From NCBI GenBank assembly GCA_029266015.1, contig JAJUFK010000051.1:1-12281 (forward strand): a stretch of 12,281 nt of DNA, written 5' to 3'. The notes under the pieces were generated by a model. The model was not told the origin of the DNA. It saw nothing but the letters and a program-made list of their open reading frames with translations, and made no database searches. Positions 8,295 through 12,281 of this stretch are shown in pieces. Origin of the DNA: Bacteroidota bacterium (GTDB lineage Bacteria; Bacteroidota; Bacteroidia; Bacteroidales; UBA1715). How positions within the stretch are numbered: position 1 is the first letter of the stretch; every line of letters starts with the position of its first letter. The translations under genes and the position numbers were made by a program.

Positions 8295-8531
8295 ATGTAT
8301 TTTATCAAAATATATCTCTATTCATGCTGTAAAAATACATATTAATTATAAATGAACTATGATGAATGATGAATTAGTGGAACCGAATGGTTTTATATCA
8401 TTTGCTTGTATGACAGTCTGCATGATTGTTTTTTTTGTAAATTAATTTTCATTTCACATAAACAAAACAATTTAATATGTACTTTTATACCCTGAATAGA
8501 TGATTGTATAACCAAACACATTATTGGTATT
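8295..8531. promoter_or_regulatory. Divergent intergenic region between the SerA-like gene and lgt
   Basis: This is the longest gene-free stretch (237 bases), between divergent genes, so it should hold promoters for both. On the minus strand a near-consensus TATATTTTG (8306-8314, one base longer than TAnnTTTG) lies 11 bases before the dehydrogenase ATG. On the plus strand the closest match is TACTTTTA (8480-8487), about 45 bases before the lgt ATG. Neither has a clear -33 box. I see no riboswitch, tRNA or convincing hairpin. Confidence 0.35.
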
Positions 8532-9554
8532 ATGTTAGATTATATTATATGGAATGCTCAGCCCGAAATAATTGAGGGATTTAGAGTTAGGTGGTATGGA
8601 TTATTGTTTGCTGTAGGTTTTTTTGTGTCATATACTTTTTTAGGAAAAATATTTAAAAAAGAAGGTTTGCAGCAAAAAGAATTAGACAGTTTTACATTTA
8701 TGACATTTATATTGCTTATAGTTGGTTTACGTTTAGGGCATTGTTTGTTTTATGAACCTGATGAATATTTAAAAAATCCTATACGAATTTTATTTGTATG
8801 GGAGGGAGGATTGGCAAGTCATGGAGGAGCTATAGGTTTATTGCTTTCATTTTATTTGTTTACCCGTAAATCCACAAAATCATTTGTGTGGATAGCATCG
8901 CGTGCTGCTGTTGTAATTCCTTTTACCGCCGCATGTGTTCGATTGGGCAATTTAATGAATTCTGAAATTTACGGCGTTGCAACTCACTTGCCTTGGGGAT
9001 TTGTTTATCTTCGTGATGCGGTAATTTTTACAACTCCCGAATCACTTGCCGATATTTTGTTGCAATCAAAACTTATTGCTACTAATATGCAAGAACAATT
9101 ACACCAATTTTTAATGCTCAATGCTCAAGTATTTACTAAAGGAATACCATATACAGAATTACAGCATTCATTAGTGCAAGCCGGTTTTGTTGCTCAAGAA
9201 AAAATTGATGTATTACCGCATATTTTATTACAAGCTCAATTACTTCACCCAAGTCATCCTACTCAAATTTATGAAGCCTTGGTGTATCTTTCTATTTTTG
9301 GAATACTCATGTGGTATTATTTTTCGCGTAGTGCTAAGCAACAAGTAATATCATCGTATCTTATTTTAGGTATTGCTTTTATTGGAATTTTTGGCTCGCG
9401 TTTTTGTATTGAATTTATTAAAAATAACCAAGTTGCATTTGAACAAGGTATGCAGTTGAATATGGGGCAGTGGTTAAGTATACCTTTTATATTGGCAGGA
9501 GTATTTTTTATATATGTATACACTAAACAAAGAAAAACAAATACTATATCGTGA
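8532..9554 (+). CDS. lgt: Prolipoprotein diacylglyceryl transferase, copy 1 (long form)
   Basis: A 340-residue integral membrane protein of the Lgt family, which moves diacylglycerol from phosphatidylglycerol to the lipobox cysteine of prolipoproteins in the inner membrane. Residues equivalent to the E. coli functional ones are visible: Y22 (RWYG), H97 (ASHGG), R137, N140 and E145 (VRLGNLMNSEIYG) and R290 with E294 (SRFCIEF). HPTQIYEA is at 242-249. Between PWGFV (about 158) and HPTQ it has about 66 more residues than the adjacent second copy; this stretch is rich in Leu, Gln and His, and falls in the periplasmic head region of the E. coli structure. It contains two similar pieces, DILLQSKL and HILLQAQL. 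The first ATG at 8532 gives the expected start MLDYIIWNAQPE. The stop TGA overlaps the start of copy 2. Confidence 0.93.
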   Translation: MLDYIIWNAQPEIIEGFRVRWYGLLFAVGFFVSYTFLGKIFKKEGLQQKELDSFTFMTFILLIVGLRLGHCLFYEPDEYLKNPIRILFVWEGGLASHGGAIGLLLSFYLFTRKSTKSFVWIASRAAVVIPFTAACVRLGNLMNSEIYGVATHLPWGFVYLRDAVIFTTPESLADILLQSKLIATNMQEQLHQFLMLNAQVFTKGIPYTELQHSLVQAGFVAQEKIDVLPHILLQAQLLHPSHPTQIYEALVYLSIFGILMWYYFSRSAKQQVISSYLILGIAFIGIFGSRFCIEFIKNNQVAFEQGMQLNMGQWLSIPFILAGVFFIYVYTKQRKTNTIS

Positions 9555-10381
9555 TATTTAGTCAGGTAATATGGAATGTGTCGCCCGAATTGGTTGCATT
9601 TACCGATTCATATGCTATACGATGGTATGGTGTATTATTTTCTTTAGGGTATATAGTAGCCTATTTTATTTTACTGCAAGCATTTAAGAAAGAAAAAATA
9701 CCGCAAATAGTATTAGAAAAATTAACACTTGCAGCTATAGTTGGTGGTGTAGTAGGTGCCCGATTGGGGCATTGCTTTTTCTACGAACCTATGCGATATA
9801 TACATAATCCTATAGAAATATTGTATGTATGGCATGGCGGATTGGCAAGTCATGGAGGTGCAATAGGTGTTCTTATTGCATTCTGGTTCGTTATTCGAAA
9901 GATGGAATATTCATATTTGTTTCTTCTCAGCAGAGCAATGCTTGTAGTTCCTCTTACCGGTGCGTTTATTCGTATAGGAAATCTTATGAATTCAGAAATT
10001 TATGGTACTGAAACTTCTTTACCGTGGGGATTTGTATTTCAACGAAGTTCTGATGTTATTGCGGGTATAGAACAGGCAGTTCCTCGTCATCCTACACAAT
10101 TGTATGAAGCAGGGGCTTATATTTTGGTTTTTATTGGATTACAGATTTATTATTGGTTGAATTTGTATAAACAAAAAACTATTTCTACTAATACTATAAT
10201 AGGAGTATTCTTAGTAGGAATCTTTGCAAGTAGATTTATTATAGAGTTTTTTAAAGTAAATCAAGTTGCTTTTGAATCGGCGTGGTATTTAAATTTGGGC
10301 CAATTATTAAGTATCCCGTTTATTCTATATGGAATGTATTCGCTGTTTAAATTAAAAGAACCCCAGAGCATAAAGCAGTAA
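9551..10381 (+). CDS. lgt: Prolipoprotein diacylglyceryl transferase, copy 2
   Basis: A 276-residue Lgt, the standard length. It starts at GTG 9551, inside a GTGA overlap with the stop of copy 1, and the N-terminus (IWNVSPE) aligns with copy 1, supporting this start and suggesting translational coupling. Functional positions are all kept: Y26 (RWYG), H101 (ASHGG), R141, N144 and E149 (IRIGNLMNSEIYG) and R228 with E232 (SRFIIEF); HPTQLYEA is at 180-187. Aligned by eye over about 140 core residues, the two copies agree at a little over half the positions, so this is an old duplication or a long-kept pair, not a recent copy. Since both look catalytically intact, they may divide the work by substrate, lipid or condition; nothing in the sequence says which is the main enzyme. 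Confidence 0.93.
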   Translation: MIFSQVIWNVSPELVAFTDSYAIRWYGVLFSLGYIVAYFILLQAFKKEKIPQIVLEKLTLAAIVGGVVGARLGHCFFYEPMRYIHNPIEILYVWHGGLASHGGAIGVLIAFWFVIRKMEYSYLFLLSRAMLVVPLTGAFIRIGNLMNSEIYGTETSLPWGFVFQRSSDVIAGIEQAVPRHPTQLYEAGAYILVFIGLQIYYWLNLYKQKTISTNTIIGVFLVGIFASRFIIEFFKVNQVAFESAWYLNLGQLLSIPFILYGMYSLFKLKEPQSIKQ

Positions 10382-10434
10382 TTACATTGCGATATGTGTA
10401 ATTGAAAGTACAATAATGGTATAATTTTTTTATA

Positions 10435-11382
10435 ATGTTGCAATATAGTATACAAAATAAAGTAGTGTATGAAATAGTGAATTATGCCAGAATATTGATT
10501 CCTAAGGTTTTTTATAGGCATAAATTACACACTATATTACCATACATTCAAACTCATAGTAACTATAATCAAATTCAACAACGAGTAGAATATTATTGCA
10601 ACATACCAATACATAGTACATTAAATGATACCGCCATTGAATTAAGGGAATTGACATACAGAAAAAAACTCCGCACATATTTTTTTGATTTAGTAGAATT
10701 TACTCGATATTTTGATGAAACATACAGAATATGTTATGAATTTGGAGATGTTACGCATATACCTCAAGTTCCAACTATAGTAAAAAGTCGTCCGATTATG
10801 CAGGGTAATGGTAATTCTGTATTGTTTAAGTTAAATAAAATCAGACACTTTAAATGGATACAAGATGATGTGCCGTTTCAAAACAAAAAAGATATATTAA
10901 TTGGAAGAATGAGTGTGTATCAGCCACACAGATTACAATTTTATGATATGTATTTTGATTCGTTTTTTTGTGATTTGGGGCAAGTAAATACACGTAAAGG
11001 AAATACCCGATATATAAAGCCTTTTATGAGTATAGCAAAGCAGTTAGAGTATAAATATATTTTGTGTTTAGAAGGTAACGATGTGGCAAGTAATTTAAAG
11101 TGGGTCATGTCATCAAACAGTATAGCAGTAATGCCAACTCCCAAATTTGAATCGTGGTTTATGGAAGGTACTCTTATTCCTGATTATCATTATATTCATA
11201 TAGCCGATGATTATTCAAATGTAGAAGAAAAATTACATTATTATAGCGAGCATCCACATAAAGCAATTGAAATTATACAACATGCTCATGAATTTGTATC
11301 GCAATTTATGGATATTGAAGTGGAAAATCTTGTTGCAATTCAAGTACTTAAAACCTATTTTGAAAAAACAAATAGAAAATAA
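10435..11382 (+). CDS. Glycosyltransferase family 90 (LpsA/CAP10-like)
   Basis: A 315-residue protein without signal peptide or obvious membrane helix, matching the GT90/CAP10 family. Recognised blocks: EFGDV (102-106), the PTIVKSRPI strand (113-121) followed by NSVLFKLNKIRHF (127-139), KYILCLEGND (207-216) leading into SNLKWVMSSNS, and the SWFMEGTLIPDYHYIHI segment (240-256) near the C-terminus. Bacterial members add single sugars to lipopolysaccharide or other surface glycans from nucleotide sugars on the cytoplasmic face; the acceptor and donor cannot be told from this sequence. It begins 53 bases after the second lgt on the same strand, so the three may share a transcript. It ends 8 bases from the convergent ubiX with no terminator between. 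The family is well supported and the exact sugar is unknown. Confidence 0.85.
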   Translation: MLQYSIQNKVVYEIVNYARILIPKVFYRHKLHTILPYIQTHSNYNQIQQRVEYYCNIPIHSTLNDTAIELRELTYRKKLRTYFFDLVEFTRYFDETYRICYEFGDVTHIPQVPTIVKSRPIMQGNGNSVLFKLNKIRHFKWIQDDVPFQNKKDILIGRMSVYQPHRLQFYDMYFDSFFCDLGQVNTRKGNTRYIKPFMSIAKQLEYKYILCLEGNDVASNLKWVMSSNSIAVMPTPKFESWFMEGTLIPDYHYIHIADDYSNVEEKLHYYSEHPHKAIEIIQHAHEFVSQFMDIEVENLVAIQVLKTYFEKTNRK

Positions 11383-11390
11383 ATCTGTAA

Positions 11391-11945
11391 TTACTTACTA
11401 CCCCATCTGTAGGTTGATTGTGCTATTCCAAGTAAGTCTAAAATGCGGGAAATCACGGTATTGCAAGCATCTTCTATAGTAGCGGGGTTACTGTACATAT
11501 TTGGCGATGCCGGGCAAATAATGCCTCCGGCCAACGTAATAAGTTCCATATTTTTAATATGTATAAGGTTATACGGTGTTTCACGAATGGCAAGTATAAG
11601 TTTTTTGCGTTCTTTGAGCATTACATCGGCACTGCGGGTTATAAGATTATCTGCTATACCGTGAGCTATTTTTCCCATTGTTCCCATACTGCAAGGGCAA
11701 ATAACTAATGCATCATATCCTGCAGAGCCCGATGCAAATGGAGCGTTGAAATCGGTGTACTCATATTGAGTAAAACCATAGGTGTTTATTGAAATTTTTA
11801 ATTCATGGTGCCATACATCTTTGGCATTGGGGCTAAAAACTATTGCAACATTATCTAGTTGATTTTTGTATTCGGCACAAGCCTTCATCAATAATTGAGC
11901 ATATATTGCACCGCTTGCACCTGTTATACCTATTGCTAATTTCAT
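11391..11945 (-). CDS. ubiX: Flavin prenyltransferase UbiX
   Basis: A 184-residue flavoprotein of the UbiX/Pad1 family. Blocks seen: GITGASGA (6-13), CPCSMGTMGKIAHG (83-96), ADNLITRSADV (98-108), LKERKKLI (110-117), RETP (121-124), PASPNMY (145-151) and the closing DLLGI. UbiX attaches a dimethylallyl group to FMN, making the prenylated FMN needed by UbiD-type decarboxylases. I start it at the ATG at 11945, whose product begins MKLAIGITGASG as the family does; a TTG at 11972 would add nine residues that run into the preceding gene. It begins 4 bases after the stop of the beta-barrel gene, so the two are probably co-transcribed. No ubiD is in the window. Since MqnD is present in this genome, UbiX may serve the late decarboxylation step of the futalosine menaquinone route. 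Confidence 0.94.
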   Translation of the reverse strand: MKLAIGITGASGAIYAQLLMKACAEYKNQLDNVAIVFSPNAKDVWHHELKISINTYGFTQYEYTDFNAPFASGSAGYDALVICPCSMGTMGKIAHGIADNLITRSADVMLKERKKLILAIRETPYNLIHIKNMELITLAGGIICPASPNMYSNPATIEDACNTVISRILDLLGIAQSTYRWGSK

Positions 11946-11949
11946 AGAA

Positions 11950-12281
11950 TTATAAGTTCTTATATACTGCAAAATATAAACATTGATTTAAATACCAATA
12001 ATGAACACCACCTGCCGATACTGTACTTTGTGTATAACGCACATCTGCATACATAGTAGACGTTAGATTATAACTAATACCTACAGCAAAAGGCAATTCA
12101 AATCGTGAAAAATCATTTGTTTCTCTCAATACCATTGAATGCGAGGTTGTTTCAAATAATTTAATTGCAGGTGATAAACCTCCATAGAACGTAAATGGTA
12201 TATGCTTTGAATATTTGCATAGTAAAGGAGTTTCTATATATCCTAAATTAATTTGTAAGCCACCTGCACCATCACTTGAGC
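11950..12281 (-). CDS. Outer-membrane beta-barrel protein, PorT-like (C-terminal fragment)
   Basis: The minus-strand frame is open from the window edge to the TAA at 11950-11952, giving the last 110 residues of a larger protein; the ATG at 12135 is internal. The fragment shows alternating beta-strands typical of the PorT/OMP_b-brl_2 group: a YIETPLLCKY strand, then IPFTFYGGLSPAIKL, then FELPFAVGISYNL, then MYADVRYTQS and a final strand ending near YFAVYKNL. The ETPLL and GGLSP blocks and the ADVRYT strand are characteristic of these small eight-stranded or similar barrels in Bacteroidota outer membranes. Signal peptide and N-terminal strands lie outside the window. The specific role is unknown; the family includes both type IX secretion accessory proteins and many uncharacterised barrels. 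ubiX follows after 4 bases. Confidence 0.78.
   Translation of the reverse strand, partial: SSDGAGGLQINLGYIETPLLCKYSKHIPFTFYGGLSPAIKLFETTSHSMVLRETNDFSRFELPFAVGISYNLTSTMYADVRYTQSTVSAGGVHYWYLNQCLYFAVYKNL

Noticed and set aside
8409..8440. Possible hairpin followed by a T-run in the lgt upstream region
   Set aside because: Only a few interrupted base pairs can form (ATG/CAT with a bulge), and no plus-strand gene ends upstream that would need a terminator.
10402..10425. TTGAAA and TATAAT resembling a sigma-70 promoter before the GT90 gene
   Set aside because: Spacing is only 12 bases, and Bacteroidota do not use this consensus; the match is expected by chance in such AT-rich DNA.
11387..11394. 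Palindrome GTAATTAC at the GT90/ubiX junction
   Set aside because: Eight AT-rich bases with no loop cannot form a terminator hairpin and the match is short enough to be chance.
11946..11972. TTG start at 11972 for ubiX
   Set aside because: It would run into the coding end of the beta-barrel gene and add nine residues ahead of the normal UbiX start MKLAIGITG.
11950..12135. A stand-alone 61-residue protein starting at 12135
   Set aside because: The frame stays open to the window edge with clear beta-barrel strands upstream, so this is only the end of a larger gene.

Overview
The window looks like ordinary chromosome from an AT-rich member of the Bacteroidota. Evidence for this assignment: an S46 dipeptidyl-peptidase, a PorT-like outer-membrane beta-barrel, the ruvX-def gene pair, a GH13 amylase of the type common in that phylum, no Shine-Dalgarno sequences, and several TAnnTTTG-type -7 promoter boxes. 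No rRNA, tRNA, CRISPR array, insertion sequence or phage gene is visible. No gene-free stretch exceeds 300 bases; the longest is 237 bases (8295-8531).

Layout. (a) Positions 1-2555, plus strand: the 3' part of a GH13 alpha-amylase, then mqnD of the futalosine route to menaquinone, 8 bases apart. (b) Positions 2517-5052, minus strand: a compact set transcribed ruvX -> def -> comEC-like. ruvX and def share an ATGA overlap, and the comEC-like 3' end overlaps the convergent mqnD 3' end by 39 bases. (c) Positions 5138-8294, minus strand: a secreted S46 dipeptidyl-peptidase with DPP7-type pocket residue, and upstream of it a short-form D-2-hydroxyacid dehydrogenase (SerA-like). (d) Positions 8532-11382, plus strand: two tandem, non-identical lgt genes joined by a GTGA overlap, then a family-90 glycosyltransferase. 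(e) Positions 11391-12281, minus strand: the 3' end of an outer-membrane beta-barrel gene followed 4 bases later by ubiX.

How the genes fit together. Much of the window serves the cell envelope: two Lgt enzymes lipidate prolipoproteins, the GT90 enzyme probably decorates a surface glycan, and the S46 peptidase and beta-barrel act beyond the inner membrane. MqnD and UbiX may share a pathway, since the late futalosine steps are thought to use a UbiD-type decarboxylase that would need UbiX-made prenylated FMN. ruvX, def and comEC are housekeeping or DNA-handling genes.

I found no convincing evidence of a wholly new system. The most unusual items are the tandem lgt pair, in which the first copy carries about 66 extra residues in the loop before the HPTQ motif, and the short ComEC-like protein that stops directly after its membrane domain.
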